A stretch of 64,000 nucleotides of DNA from the NCBI GenBank assembly GCA_019914945.1, contig CM034106.1:4774001-4838000 (forward strand), read 5' to 3'. Below are positions 48,101-60,436 of this stretch, one piece after another; the stretch's first letter is position 1, and the number at the start of each line of letters is the position of its first letter. The position numbers were made by a program, and so were the translations under genes. Source of the stretch: Typha latifolia (lineage: Eukaryota; Streptophyta; Magnoliopsida; Poales; Typhaceae). The notes below the pieces were generated by a model. The model was not told where the DNA came from, did no database searches, and worked only from the letters and a program-made list of their open reading frames with translations.

Positions 48101-48132
48101 ACGATAAGCTAGTACCTACTCGTGTTCAGATA

Positions 48133-49321
48133 GTGTAACACCCCATAAAATTTAAAATAAAAATAAGGGATAATTCTCTTTTCACCCCCTGAACTATCAC
48201 CCATTTCCACATTGACCCTCTGAACTTTTTGTTGGTACACACTGACCTCCTACACTATCATAAATACCTCACTTGACCCCTTTCATTAGGGTTCCATTAT
48301 CCATTTCTGTCCAAAAGATGTCATGTGATAATCACCTGACAAATATATGACAATTTTACCCTCGTACATGTGCAAGTCACATGCTAAGTCATGAGAAACT
48401 TTTAGGTGGATGAAAATACCCCTCATTCTCTCCCTCCATTACTGCAGCCTCAACCTAGCCCACCGCAGCCTCCACTGCCATAGCCACCCATCACGGCGTT
48501 GACCACCATCACCTCCTCCACAGCCTACTGTTGTCTTCCTCTCCGGCGTGCTCGAGCTCGAACACATCGCAAGATCCGCATTCCTGTTGGAGTTGGATCT
48601 TAGATCGACACAGCTTCGACCGCTATGCCGCCACCTTTGGCTACTGCAACCAATCAAGGCGAGATAGATTCGCCCTCTTCTCCGAGCCCTGCCTCAGCGT
48701 TGCCGTCACCCTCTTCTCTAAGCCTGGAGTCGCCATTGGCATCTTCTCCGAGCCCTTTCTCTCTCTCTCTAAATTCCTCCCCATCACCGTCGCCCTCTTC
48801 TTAGAGCTCACTCTCTCCAAATGCCTCACACCCTCATCTCCAAGCCCGACATCCCTCTTCTCCGAGTCCGACGTCACCATTGCCCTCTTCTTCGAGCCCG
48901 GCATCTCTAGAGAAGTTGCAAGAGCTGTTGGGGAGGACGGAGACTAGCATCACCGAAGTGCGTAATGAAGGAGTTTAAAAAAAATTCATTAATTCAGAAG
49001 GAGAGGGTAATGAAGGAGTTAAAAAAAATTAAAATATTTAATACTAGTTAAGCCACTTAATTATCTCGTTATTATAAGTGGAGGGGTAATTTGGTCAATT
49101 CATTAATTCTGTCAACGACGTTAGGGGTGTGAGGTATTTCTGATAGTTTAGGGGGCCGGTGTGTACCAAAAAAAAGTTCAGGGGGTCAATGTGGAAATAT
49201 GCGATAGTTTAGGGGGTGAAAAGAGAATTATCCCTAAAAATAAAAAATAAAGCCCTAGGTGAGCATGTGCTCACTAGCCTACCCTTTTCCCTTCCCCATT
49301 TTCTTCTTTTCTAGTCCTACC
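48133..49321 (+). mobile_element. LTR start fragment (TGTAACACCCC) split by a Mutator-like element
   Basis: TGTAACACCCCATAAAATTT at 48133 is a typical start of long plant LTRs. It is interrupted at 48167 and resumes at 49235 (TAAAAATAAAAAATAAAG) to about 49321. Too little remains to name the family. Confidence 0.45.
48167..49234. mobile_element. Mutator-like non-autonomous element, 9-bp TSD, possible Pack-MULE
   Basis: Both ends begin GGGATAATTCTCTTTTCACC (the right one on the complement) and remain inverted-repeat-like for about 130 bp. TAAAAATAA flanks both sides (48158-48166 and 49235-49243), the 9-bp duplication of Mutator-like transposition. The 48430-48960 interior is GC-rich, unlike its surroundings, with a 138-codon plus-strand frame of tandem CTCTTCTCCGAGCCCG-type units. 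No transposase. A captured host segment is possible, but I do not recognise its source. Confidence 0.85.
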
Positions 49322-49322
49322 T

Positions 49323-49677
49323 TGAAAAAACCCTAGACACACATATGTATCTAAACCCTAGGTAATGATATCAACCCTTTGCTTAAGTAAATGCGAAATA
49401 AATATCAAAGAGTAAATCAAAGATAAACACCAAGATATTTACATAGAAAAATCCAAATGGGAAAAAAAATACACCCCTCTATATGTGCGAACGCATTGTG
49501 AACATATGCAGGGTACGTTCGAACGACCTGATCTCGCATTCGAACAGCCAATACATGTTCTCTATATTTGCGAACACCTAATCTTGCATTTGAATGACGA
49601 ATACGTGTTCTCTATGGATGCGACTGCTTGAAGCCTACTTTCCAACGACCGAAACCCATTCTTTGTGGATGCGATGG
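49323..49677 (-). mobile_element. Cop-A-type LTR fragment
   Basis: Begins TGAAAAAACCCTAGACACA (the end of the Cop-A LTR on the complement) and follows the family to about 49480, then a diverged CGAA-repeat section. Its last part (GACTGCTTGAAGCC, GATGCGATGG) resembles 58410-58460. A Gyp-B LTR follows directly. Confidence 0.6.
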
Positions 49678-50544
49678 TGATACGATTTGGACTTCACCGA
49701 TGTTTAATTTTAAAAAAATAAGTTTTTTGAATGTCGCATTCGAATGCGGGGAGAGTGCATTCGAAAGCGCTTGTGAATGCCTACATCAAGTTAGCACATC
49801 CAGAGAGTGCAAAATGTGCCTGCGAACAATGCCATGTTTGAATGTGCCTGCGAATGCCTGCATTGCGTTCGCAAATTCAGAGAAGTGCAAAATATGTGCG
49901 TATGAATGCGATCGGGCGGTTTCAAATGCGGTCGGCGAAAATGTACTATTTTTGGTTAATAATTGCCATTTTTGAATTATTTGGTTAGCCTCTAAAGGTG
50001 TGGATGGCAACCATGAAATCATTATTGAATGAATTGAGTTTTGCCCTAGCCTCCTTCATCTTCTTCTCTCTTATTCTCTCATTCCTCGACGTCGCCGCTT
50101 CTAGCCTCCCTCGACTAGCCAATCACCCTAGACCCTTAGGGGCGGCCCACTCCTCCCCCTTCTTCTAATCTATCCATCACTTTGCCCTAACCTTTCCATC
50201 ACTCATAATCCTTCCATCACCCCTTATTTATTGGTGCCACTCGGCTAATGCCGATCCACCACCTTCCACCATCACCAAGGATTTTGTGTCTCCATCCATG
50301 GATCCTAAGACAAACTTCTCGATGTCCATCCCCTGATTGGATGATATATCGAGATCCCAAAATCCGATTCACCTAAAACTTGATTTTTTGGAAAGGGCTT
50401 TTCCGGGGCTACAACATATCAAAAGTTCACATCGATCCAACAACTACATCTTTCGGGGTCTATTTCCAAAGTTCTATGTTAGATCGTGTCCATATCAGAA
50501 AATAGGAATAGATCGAGCCTTAGCCTAAAGGGGAGATCATATCA
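49678..50544 (+). mobile_element. Gyp-B 5' LTR
   Basis: TGATACGATTTGGACTTCAC ... GGGGAGATCATATCA, 867 bp, TG...CA. It is followed three bases later by a PBS and then gag, so it is a true 5' LTR. Contains a degenerate CGAA block (49735-49935), GGTGTGGATGGCAACC and a CT-rich leader. Confidence 0.85.
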
Positions 50545-50547
50545 AGC

Positions 50548-50560
50548 TGGTATCAGAGCC
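50548..50560 (+). other. Primer-binding site (tRNA-iMet type)
   Basis: TGGTATCAGAGCC, complementary to the 3' end of initiator tRNA-Met, three bases after the LTR end. Confidence 0.9.
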
Positions 50561-50585
50561 ACCGTTCCTCGGACACGCACCTCCT

Positions 50586-51969
50586 ATGATGACAACCAGA
50601 GCCATGGCTGCACGGCGAGATGAGGAAGAAGAGATTCTCCCAATAGAGGAGAGGGAAACAGTTACGGGGACTTCCGCCCGTAGAACCGACCGATCAAATC
50701 GGAATACAGAAGAACCTAGTGTTCAAGCCGTGTTGGGGTCTCTTTTCGAATAAATGGCCATATACGGGCGACAAAGGAAACCATGGCGAATGGAAATGCA
50801 CTATCGACCCAACGACACGAGTCCACTCCCATGAACCCATCGCCACCGGTTCAGAATTTGCAACCACAAGAGCCGCTGCTGCCATCACCCTATGGGCAGA
50901 GATAAGCAAAGATGTTTCCATTAGGCCCAGTTGCAAGTGAGCCCATCCGACGAGCGAACCACTATAGAGATCACCTTGGAGATCTAGATCCGTAGGCGGG
51001 GCAATACAAATCGGAACCACGATGAGTTAATCAAAATCGAAGGAGAGATCATCAACCATTCATGGTGCATCCTCCTCCGATTAGACAAGGACTTAGACAT
51101 GATCCGGATTGAGACAACGACATCCGTGGGCAAATCGTGCGTCTCGAATTTTCCAAGTTCAAAGGTGTTGATCCGATCGATTGGTTGTATAGGGCAGAGC
51201 AATTCTTCGCATACTAGGATACATCGGAAGAATATAAGGTGACACGAGCTTCCACCTTGAAGATGTGGTACTTCATTGGTTTTGAGCAGCCAATGCCAAT
51301 GAGGCTATCGAAACTTGGGCTGACTTTTGCGCCGATATCATGCGGCGATTCAGAGTATCGTGGTATGAAGACTTCGATGCTCTCCTCTCAAAGATGGTAT
51401 AGAAGACCACGGTTGGGGTATACCAAGAAGAGTTTGAGAGGATAAGTAGCTGATGCCAACCCCCATGGACGGATCAGCAACTTTGTAGCACCTTCATCTC
51501 CGGGTTGCAAGGAGACATACAAGCCGATGTGAGGGCTTTAAGGCCTAGAACCTTAAAGGAGGCCTTCGAAGATGCAGTGCTCATGGAAGACAAACATCGA
51601 GCCATGAAGTTACATCTGAAACAGAATTGGTTGAGCCAAGGAAGCCGCAATCAAGCTCAACCAACCATAGCGGCAGAAAATATTATCGGAGTACCAAGAA
51701 CCGCTGCTCCAATGGTGCCTCCTCAAGCATCCATGAAGCCATCCCAAGATGTGAAGTATGCACCTAGAGGTCCGGGATGACCACTCACACTTGCTCAAGT
51801 GGAGGAACAAAGAGTCAAAGGCTTATGCTTTCGTTGTGATGAGAAGTTTATACCCGGGCATCACTGTGCTAAACCGATGGGATCAGTGATGCTAATTGAT
51901 GGATTGGAGGAGGCTGAGGATGAGATTGTAGATGAAGATGCGGGTGTAGCTGGACAGCAAGGAGGAGTA
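50586..51969 (+). pseudogene. Gyp-B gag with zinc knuckle, frameshifted
   Basis: ATG at 50586 opens MMTTRAMAARRDEEEEI. After several stops the gag core appears as FKGVDPIDWLY (near 51160), WADFCADIMRRF (51325) and FISGLQGDIQADVRALRPRTLKEAFEDA (51510). Then LCFRCDEKFIPGHHCAKP (about 51826-51879) is the CCHC-type knuckle. A solo LTR of the same family interrupts the frame at 51970; the protein resumes at 52953. Confidence 0.75.
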
Positions 51970-52947
51970 TGATATGATCTCCCCTTTTGGCTAAGGTTCG
52001 ATCTCTTCCAATTCTTAGATCTGGACTAATTCTAGCATGAAACTTTGTAAATAGATCCCGAAAGATGCTGCCGTCGGATCGACATGAAATTTGACAAGCC
52101 CAAATGTTATCTTATTGATATATGTTGTAGCCCTAGAAAAGAACTTTCCAACAAATCAAGTTTCAAGCGAATTGGATGTGGGGATCTCGAGATATCATCC
52201 GATTAGTGGACGAACATCAGGGTGGTCTGTTTAGGATCCGTTGATGGAGGCACGAGATCCTAGGATGATGGTGGTTGGAGGTGGACCAGCATTTGTGGGG
52301 TGGCACCGGTGCGAAGTGTTGATGGAAATGTTATGGTTGATGGAAGGGTAGGGCAAGTGTTGGATAGATTGGAAGAAGAGGAAGGAGAGGGCAACCCCTA
52401 AGGATCTAGGGTGATTGGCCGATCGATGGAGGTTAGAAGCAACGTCGCCGGAGATTGAGAGAACGAGAGCGAAGAAGACGAAAGAGGCAAGGCAAACTCA
52501 ATTCTTCAATAAATAATCTTTTGGTTGCCATCCACATCCCTTTTAGAGGCTAATCAAACAACTCAAAATTAACCCTAAACAATACAATTTCGCTGACCGC
52601 GATTGAACGCGCCTGATCGCGTTCGAACGCACCGAGTGTGACTCTTCTTTGGATTTGCGAATGCGATGCAGGCGTTCGAACGCGCCTGTTTCCCACTTCT
52701 CTGGATTTGCGAACGCGATGCAGGCATTCACAGTGCGTTCGAACGGGGCGTTCAAACGTACAATGCACACTCTCACAACCCGTTTACAACCGCGTTCACA
52801 ATCATGTTCGAACTCACTCCACCCGTGTTCGAACGCGACTTATAGAAAACTTATTTTCTTAGAAATTAAACATTAAAACAAGAAACAAAGACACTCCTAA
52901 AGTGAATCCATGCTCGAGACGACATCAGTGAAGTCCGAATCATATCA
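51970..52947 (-). mobile_element. Solo LTR, family Gyp-B, inside a Gyp-B element, TSD GAGTA
   Basis: Plus strand reads TGATATGATCTCC ... CGAATCATATCA (978 bp), the reverse complement of the Gyp-B LTR. GAGTA at 51965-51969 and 52948-52952. It sits between gag and protease of the element whose 5' LTR is at 49678 but points the other way. It is the longest copy and shows the family's full start (minus strand TGATATGATTCGGACTTC). Confidence 0.9.
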
Positions 52948-52952
52948 GAGTA

Positions 52953-53089
52953 GCTGAGGAGCGACCTGTGGAGGACATGATGGCCGAGATCTCCCTCCAT
53001 GCCTATTCCGGGACAGCTGCACCAAGGACTTTGCGGGTGAATGGTGTAATCAAGACAACCATAGTGAGAATCTTGATCGACACTAGGTC
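52953..53089 (+). pseudogene. Gyp-B protease start
   Basis: Frame VEDMMAEISLHAYSGTAAPRTLRVNG, then TTIVRILIDTRS. ILIDT aligns with the retropepsin active site (IDSGS); the catalytic Asp is present but the following Gly is Arg. The sequence is cut immediately afterwards by an LTR-D insertion. Confidence 0.7.
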
Positions 53090-55068
53090 TGTAACACTTT
53101 CAACCTTAAACACGTGCATGGTACGAGCCCACATGGCACGTGCGTGGCACATGACTATTTGGTTAAGTACTAATAATCAAATAAATCTGTATAAACATCA
53201 TAATTTATCCACAACATCTAAACTAAGAAAAACACAAGTCTAAGTGCCAACAGTACACGGATAACCCTAGTTGGGCCCCACACAGGCCACAACACATCAT
53301 CAAGAGTTTTTCACCACAACATATACACAATGGTAGTACATACATAATTATATAAGTACAAAGTCACCTGCTAAATATAAGTTAAGGATAAAGACACACT
53401 TTGGAGGATGTCCACTAATACATCAAATAAGATAACACATCTAACGCATAATACTAACCACACACTACTCTTCACCCCATAGCAAGATCTCTAGGGTAGT
53501 ATCCTGCTCCACTCATTCACCTGGGTTTTTGGAAAGGAGAAAACAAAGAGAGTCATGAGCTAAAGGCTTAGTGAAAAGACCTTACCCCGAATCAATAAAG
53601 CCAAATAAAGAGTAAATCATGTACTGGATAATATGAATTAGAAAGAGCATCATGTTATGAATGAGAGTATGAATGTAACCTCAATAATATATAATTGAAA
53701 TGTAGATAACATGTCATAACTGATAAAAGCATATAATCATCGATAATAAGTAAACAAATTTCTATGTCATAGTATCATCATGACTCTCTCAAATATGACA
53801 CATGATGCATGCCATCTATGACCATGCTATGATATCAAATGTAACATATATGATGTAAATTGACCACTTGATAATCAGGTATTCAGATGAGAATAAAATG
53901 ATATGCAGTTCTCAACATCTCAGTCATCAATGTCAGCTCTATATGTCATCATCATACTAGACTATTGTGTCCGAATGTTTGCTGATAGAAATCTCATGAT
54001 GATAACTCGCCACATATGCCCTAGCGAACGGCATGTGTCCGAATGTTTGCTGCACACATAGACTAACGACCTCGGACGTAAGGCCAATAGGATCGCAACT
54101 ATGTTGAGCGATCAATCATCCACCAAGCACGTCCAAACCCTCGCGCCTACTCGGGTATCCTCACGCTTTCTATCAACTATACTATCAATCACATTTTATG
54201 CTTTCCTTCTAAATGATAGATCACATGCATATATTCAGTACGATAATGAGTCAATATATAACAGGAATTTAGGTGGAATACGAATCAAGAGAAAAATGAT
54301 GCAATACAGACTCCAACCATGTATCTAACACATGCATAATCCTGCTAGTCTATCACATGCACATTTATACTAGAAATCACTCCGACACAAAGTCATAACA
54401 GTATAATCATCTCTAATCATCTCTATTTATCATCACCATACTCATATTCAAGATCAGCTTAATCAGATGCATGATAAAATATGCTCAACTATAATCATCT
54501 CTAGATAAAGTCATATAATCATGCTGTTGGTCAAAACATGCATATACATAAGATATAATATATCTTAATTTGAGAAAGGCATCTAAGGGATAAGACTACT
54601 CACCACCACTGCAAATACCAAATAACCACTCGTTCACGTTGCTACGACAATGATCAAGCCTCGATAGCTAAGTCCACAGGGTCTTGAATAGGGGGGTCGG
54701 AATATGAAATTATTTAAGTAGTATGATGTTAGCCGTTTATCTGATTAAAATCCGTTCATGTAATATATGATGATTTAGAAGGTTTTAGAATTTTTACTTA
54801 TCTTTATAACTAGCTAGATTTTTAATTACAGATAAAAATAAAAATAAAAATATAGATGAATACCTAACTATAATTATATCTTGATTAATTAGAGATTACT
54901 TTATAAAATAATAAATAAATACATAAGCCTAGTATTTTATTTGTTACAAAAATAAAAATATTTAATAAATTAATAGAATTACTTAAAATGTATATCACAA
55001 GAATATTATAATATAAATCTTATAATTATAATTTGCAAATCTATCTATTAATCTAATATACATATAAG

Positions 55069-55103
<35 letters not shown>

Positions 55104-55604
55104 ATATAAGTATTACCTATATTTATGTGTAATAGTTTATAACCTAATTAATAATCAATAAATTTTAATTAACAATAATTAGAATGATGAATATGTATTA
55201 TTATTAAAATAAATAATGTCTAAATCTATTTGTATTAATTAAGACAGAAATACCTAAATAAATAAATAATAAAATTAAAAAGGATAATGGATCTCTAGCC
55301 TGTTATAGTGCTCGACTGAGCCCAGCACTATAGCAGAAAATAAGAAGAGAAGAAAAAGAAAGGAAGAAGGAAGAAGGAAGAAGAAGAAGAGGAGAAGAAG
55401 GGAAGGAAGAGGAGGGAGGTGCGGACCCAAGCCGGCGGGGAGGGCACCGGTCGCTGCGGCCCGCCAGCCGGCCGACCTCTCGTCGACGGCTCGGCTCCGA
55501 CAAGCCCGAGCTTGGGGCAAGAAAGAGAGAGAGGGAGAGAGAGAGGAAGGAAAGGAGAGAGAGGGAGTGAGAGGTCTCATTGGCGGCGGCGGCTCTAGGG
55601 AAGG
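53090..55604 (-). mobile_element. LTR-D copy, truncated at its 5' side
   Basis: On the minus strand it ends AAAGTGTTACA at 53090 and follows the 25771-31170 copies in reverse, including CATGTGTCCGAATGTTTGCTG (complement family word near 27540) and the AT-rich centre. It stops in the CT-rich 5' section at 55604 where a Cop-A LTR begins. It contains an (AAAT)n microsatellite at about 55070-55104. Five-base flank AGGTC precedes it on the left. Confidence 0.75.
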
Positions 55605-56594
55605 TGAAAAAACCCTAGACACAAGTATGTATCTAAATACTAGGCAATGATATCACTCGTTCGTTTAAGTAAAAGTTCATAGAAATATTAAGAACGAAAG
55701 CATAGATGAACGCTAAGATTTTAACGTGGAAAAACCCAAACGGGAAAAAACCACAGATCCAAACTCGGATCAAAACCAATCACTAGAATAGTAGCAGTTA
55801 CAAGATTGACTCACAAAACAACCCGTCGATCCAAACGACTTTGTTCTTCTCAGTCTTGCTCGCTAGAACCCACGATTCACTACTTCTCGTGATTGAAGTC
55901 CAATCTCAGTAACCCTCGAGATTGATCTTTCATCTAGATAGCCCTTAAGACGAAAGATTAAGTTTTTTTGATGAGTGGAATCTTGTTAGTTGAAGAACCA
56001 ATGTAGCCTCAAGAAGTCTCCTTCAATAATGCTTCTTCAACCACCCTCAAGATAGGGCATCACAATCCTTATATATGATCCCCAAGATAGAGCCAAATTC
56101 AAGTATTATCCGTACTCACGAAAGTACAAGATAGAGCCAAATCCAAATCTTATCCATACTCACGAAATTACAAGATAGAGCCAAATCCAAATCTTATCTG
56201 TACTCACGAAAGTACAAGATAGAGCCAAATCCAAATCTTATCCGTACTCACGAAAGTCCAAGATTTTCAAACTTTGTTGGTGTGTTCGAACGCGACAACT
56301 TGAATTCTTCAGGTTGCGTTCGAACGCATTTGTGAATGCAGCTCTCGGTCTGTGTGAACACAGTACCCGTGTTTGAACGCGTTTGTGAATGCAGTACTCG
56401 TGTTCGAACGCGTTTGTGAACGCAGCTCTCTGTTTGTGTGAACGTAGTACCCGCGTTCGAACGTGTTTGTGAACACGGTGTGAACTCGGCGGCTTTTGTC
56501 CAATAATCTTGCAATTCTTTAAACCAGAGATATTCTAAACTTGTGTAAAGCTCATATACATGAAAAAAATACACTTAGAATATTTTGTACACAA
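55605..56594 (-). mobile_element. Cop-A LTR, truncated
   Basis: Starts TGAAAAAACCCTAGACACAA and matches the copies at 2184 and 43559 through the repeated AAGATAGAGCCAAAT section (56085-56240) and the GTTCGAACGC block (56283-56480). It ends at TTGTACACAA without the final AAACCTAACA. A Gyp-B LTR follows. Confidence 0.75.
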
Positions 56595-58405
56595 GCATGG
56601 ATACACTTTAGGGATGCCTTTGTCTCTTGTTTTAGTGTTTAATTATAAAAAAAAGGGAAATTTGTCTATAACACCCTACCTTTTAGCTAAATTTGCATTT
56701 ACACCCTATGTTTTAACTATTTACAGATCGAGCCCTATAATTCAATTAATATTTATAGAAAACACCCTGCTGTTAATTCTATTAGCTTAACTTAACCAAA
56801 CCCCATGATTAAGTTAACTACACTAATATGATTACCAAAATACCATCGTCTAAGTTATCCAACATATACACAATTTAACCCAAACCCAACTCAACCTAAC
56901 CCAGCGTAATCTAACACAACATAAGCTAACTCAGCCTAACCTAACCTAACCTAACCTAATCAAACTTAACCCAACAAATACCCAAATCTATCTCAGACGA
57001 GGGTATATGTTGAGCTTATTGATGATGACATTAATCCTCTTCGGAGCTACATAAAAAGTAAATTTGAGCTCATTAATTAGCTAATAGCTATGCCATTTCT
57101 AAAATTCATACTTTAACATTTCAAATAGGATGTAGGTTCAGAATTTGATAAGTGAAATTGTTGTAAAAAGTAAAACCCAAGCTGTGCCATTTCTAAAAAT
57201 TGAACCTATGTCATTTCCCAAATCTAAAGCTAAATCTAAAGAAAATATCAAACCCAAGATAGAAAAGGAGAAGAGAGAGTTGTTAGAAGAGAAAATCCTA
57301 CCTTTTTTTTATCGAAAGAAGCTATAGGGTTCTGCCCTAAAAGAGAGGAAGAGAGAAGAAGAAGAAATATGGAGGAAGAAGTATAAGGGTATTTTCATCA
57401 TTTAAAAAAATTAATTGTAAATTTGACGGAATATTCCCATCTGCCCAAACGATGTTAGTTAAAATCTAACACATGGTGTTTTCTACAAATATTAATTGAA
57501 TCATAAGGCTCGATCTGCAAATAGTGAAAACGTAGGGTGCAAATGCAAATTTAGCTAAAAGGTAGGGTGTTATATACAAATTTCCTTATAAAAAAATAAG
57601 TTTTCTTGTATGTCACGTTCGAACGCGGGTGGAGTGCGTTCGAATGCGCTTGTGAACGCCTGCATCAGGTTCGCACATCCAGAGAGTGTGAAATGTGCGT
57701 TCGAACGCGCTTGTGAATGGTTGCATCGCGTTTGCAAATCTAGAGAAGTGCGAAATATGTGCGTTCGAACGCGATCGGGTGTGTTCGAACGCAGTCGGCG
57801 AAAATGTACTATTTAGGGTTAATAATTGCCATTTTTGAATTATTTGGTTAGCCTCTAAAGATGTGAATGGCAACTATGAAATTATTATTGAATGAATCGA
57901 GTTTGCCCTAGACTCCTTCATCTTCTTCTCTCTCGTTCTCTCATTCCCCGGTGTCGCCGCTTCTAGCCTCCCTCGACTGGCCAATCACCCTAGACCCCTA
58001 GGGGCGGCCAACTTCTCCCCCTTCTTCCAATCTATCCATCACTTTGCCCTAACCTTTCCATCACCCATAACCCTTCCATCACCACTTATTCACTGGTGCC
58101 ACCCCGCTAACGACGGTCCACCACCTTCCACCATCACCAAGGATTTCGTGTCTCTATCCACGGATCCTAAGACAGACTTCCCGATGTCTATCCACTAATC
58201 GGACGATATCTCGAGATCCCAACATCCAATTTACTTGAAACTTAATTTGTTGGAAAGCTCTTTTCCGTAGCTATAACTATCAAAATCTTACATCGATCTG
58301 ACGGCAGCACCTTTCGGGATCTATTTCCAAAGTTCTGTTGTCGATCCTGTCCAGATCTGAAAATCGGAATAGATCGAGCCTTAGCCTAAAAGGGAGATCA
58401 TATCA
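56595..58405 (+). mobile_element. Gyp-B LTR, 5'-truncated, with a DNA transposon inside
   Basis: GCATGGATACACTTTAGG at 56595 corresponds to about 30 bases inside the family start as seen in the 51970 copy. The LTR is interrupted at 56656-57585, then continues ATAAGTTTTCTTGTATGTC, the CGAA block (57615-57795) and GTGAATGGCAAC to GGGAGATCATATCA at 58405. Confidence 0.75.
56656..57585. mobile_element. DNA transposon with about 115-bp TIRs (Mutator-like)
   Basis: Left end GGAAATTTGTCTATAACACC and right end (complement) GGAAATTTGTATATAACACC remain similar for about 115 bp (CTACCTTTTAGCTAAATTTG, AGATCGAGCC, TTCAATTAATATTT). Both flanks contain TTATAAAAAAA, consistent with a 9-11-bp duplication blurred by an A-run. 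The interior has degenerate CCTAACCTAA and TAACCCA words (56890-56965) and no transposase. Confidence 0.75.
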
Positions 58406-58639
58406 GATCGCTTGAGCTTATGTTCAATCAGCCAAAACCCGTTCTCTATGAATGCGGTGCCTGAGCTTACGTTTGAATGCGGTCCATGTGCGTTCAAATG
58501 CGGTGCGAATGACTTTTCTCCTCTAAAACTTGAAATTCTTTAGTCCAAATACTTTCGAAAACTTGTATAAATGCTCATGTACATGTATAAAGGCACTTAG
58601 ATTATTTTGTACACAATTGCTAACACTAAAAACCTAACA
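58406..58639 (-). mobile_element. 3' LTR fragment of the minus-strand copia element
   Basis: Plus strand ends CACTAAAAACCTAACA at 58639, the Cop-A end (minus start TGTTAGG). Internal copia sequence with a PPT follows directly, so this is a true 3' LTR on the minus strand. Only about 230 bp are left, diverged from other copies. Confidence 0.7.
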
Positions 58640-58653
58640 ATCTCCCCTTTGGC
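58640..58653 (-). other. Polypurine tract of the copia element
   Basis: Minus strand GCCAAAGGGGAGAT directly before the LTR start TGTTAGG. A second purine run (AAAAGGGGGGAGAG, minus strand) occurs at about 59006-59019. Multiple PPT-like runs near the 3' LTR are known from Sirevirus-type elements. Confidence 0.7.
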
Positions 58654-60436
58654 AATTTGTGATAAAATACCTAGTTTTGCAAAAATTATAAAGAATCATA
58701 AATGCGCATTCAACAAGTCTAAAAGATGTAACACTTCAAACCTACAAAAGTAACATACCTATTCAAAATCAAGTGAAAGTAACTTAAAGTAAAGTGATCA
58801 TAGAAAGTAATATGAAGTAAAATCATACAAATAGCAAACGATAAACTCATATGATCTAGACTTCAATAAGCAAATCACACACAGTAAACATTATATCCAG
58901 AATTAGTAGATTTAACAGAATATGCATAAAAAGCAAATGACAACTCTACCCTTACTCTCCTAAACTTCTAAAACCTCCTAAAACCTTAGACTCGATCACT
59001 AATCACTCTCCCCCCTTTTGGCGCATATTGACAAAGTCTAAGCACTAGGAGGAGAAAAGCTGCGATGGAGAATGGAGAGAAGATGATGGCGAATCACTAA
59101 TCATTCTTATGAGAAACACAACCATGCTTAACATTCAAAGCATACCAAAAAACATTTCATGACAGAAAGAAAATCATAGAAAAAGATTTCAAGGAACCAT
59201 AAAAACCCTAATTGAAATCCATATTCTACTCTAAATAAACATGTTTGTCACATTCAATCGCTCAAGGAACATCAAAGTAAAAACTCTATCGTGATCAAAA
59301 CTCGAAAACACATGAAATCAAACTAAGATCAAGAGGCTAATTTGAAGAAAAAATAAGAAATTGTTCTCAAATCATACCTCACAAAAGATGGTGAAAAACT
59401 TGAAGATTCCCGCCCAAAAACACTAGATCCGGAGAAAAAAATCTCCTTTGAAAGATAGTAGGGTGGAAGATTGAGTAGAAAAAATGGAAGTTTTGATGAT
59501 TTGAGAGAGTGGATGAAATGGGGTTAAGGGTTTGAAGAAGATGGAGAAAAATAGGGTTTGGACGCAATATAAAAAGAACCCTACTTACGTTCGAATGCAC
59601 TAGTCTGCACATTCGAATGCGCGACCTTGTTTTTTAACCAAAAAATTTGAAATAATTTTGGAGATGCACATCTAGAAATTTAGAGATAAATTTAAGACAT
59701 AAGTATGTCAATCAAATAAAATAAGTTATGCACAGATCGATTAAGTTAACAAGAGCATATTATGATCAATTCTAATGCATCACACAAAAATTAAAAATTA
59801 ATATTGATTGATCATAATAGAATGCATATGTAAGTTAAGCATAGACAGCATGACATAATCTTTTTAAATAAGCTTTCCCATTAAACAATAATGCAACACA
59901 GTAGTCAAATCAACTTAGTATCAATTAACACACTTTTTGACTTATTCTCCAAAACTTGATAGGAATTTTTCCTGTATTATTTTGATCACTTAAACCATAT
60001 AGGTGCAATAACAGCTTTCTCAATGTGTAGGTAACTCTTTTCTTGTAGTACATAATGAACAATGTATAAATCTGCTATTTTAAAATTTCAAATAAAGTAC
60101 CGAGTCAAACTGGACTCTAAACAAGACGGCTTTCACTCTAACTCATTGTAGCCCTTTTCATTGATCTTTAACGAATACAATATTGTTGACTAAGTATGAG
60201 ATCAAACTGCACAAATCATAATTAATACTGAGCTATCTAAGAAAATATTTCATGACATCATACTCACTCAAGAATATATACATATTATAAAGACATTAAA
60301 TTTAATTATTACATAAGTCGAGAGAGTGAATAAATTAGAAATGACACAATATACTTTAAGATGACAAAATTGACAATAATAACTCATAATCAAATAAAGG
60401 TCATATATATCAAGAAAATATTTTTTAATCTAGAAG
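58654..60436 (-). mobile_element. Copia 3' internal region between pol and LTR
   Basis: Homologous to 1-740 on the opposite strand: CGAA block at 59585-59630, CT-rich leader at 59400-59560, AT-rich upstream segment to about 60060. The extra ORF seen at 1004 is not preserved here. No intact frame. Confidence 0.6.

Noticed and set aside
56890..56965. CCTAACCTAACCTAACC run suggesting telomeric DNA
   Set aside because: The plant telomere repeat is CCCTAAA; this is an irregular CCTAA/CCCAA series inside a TIR element.
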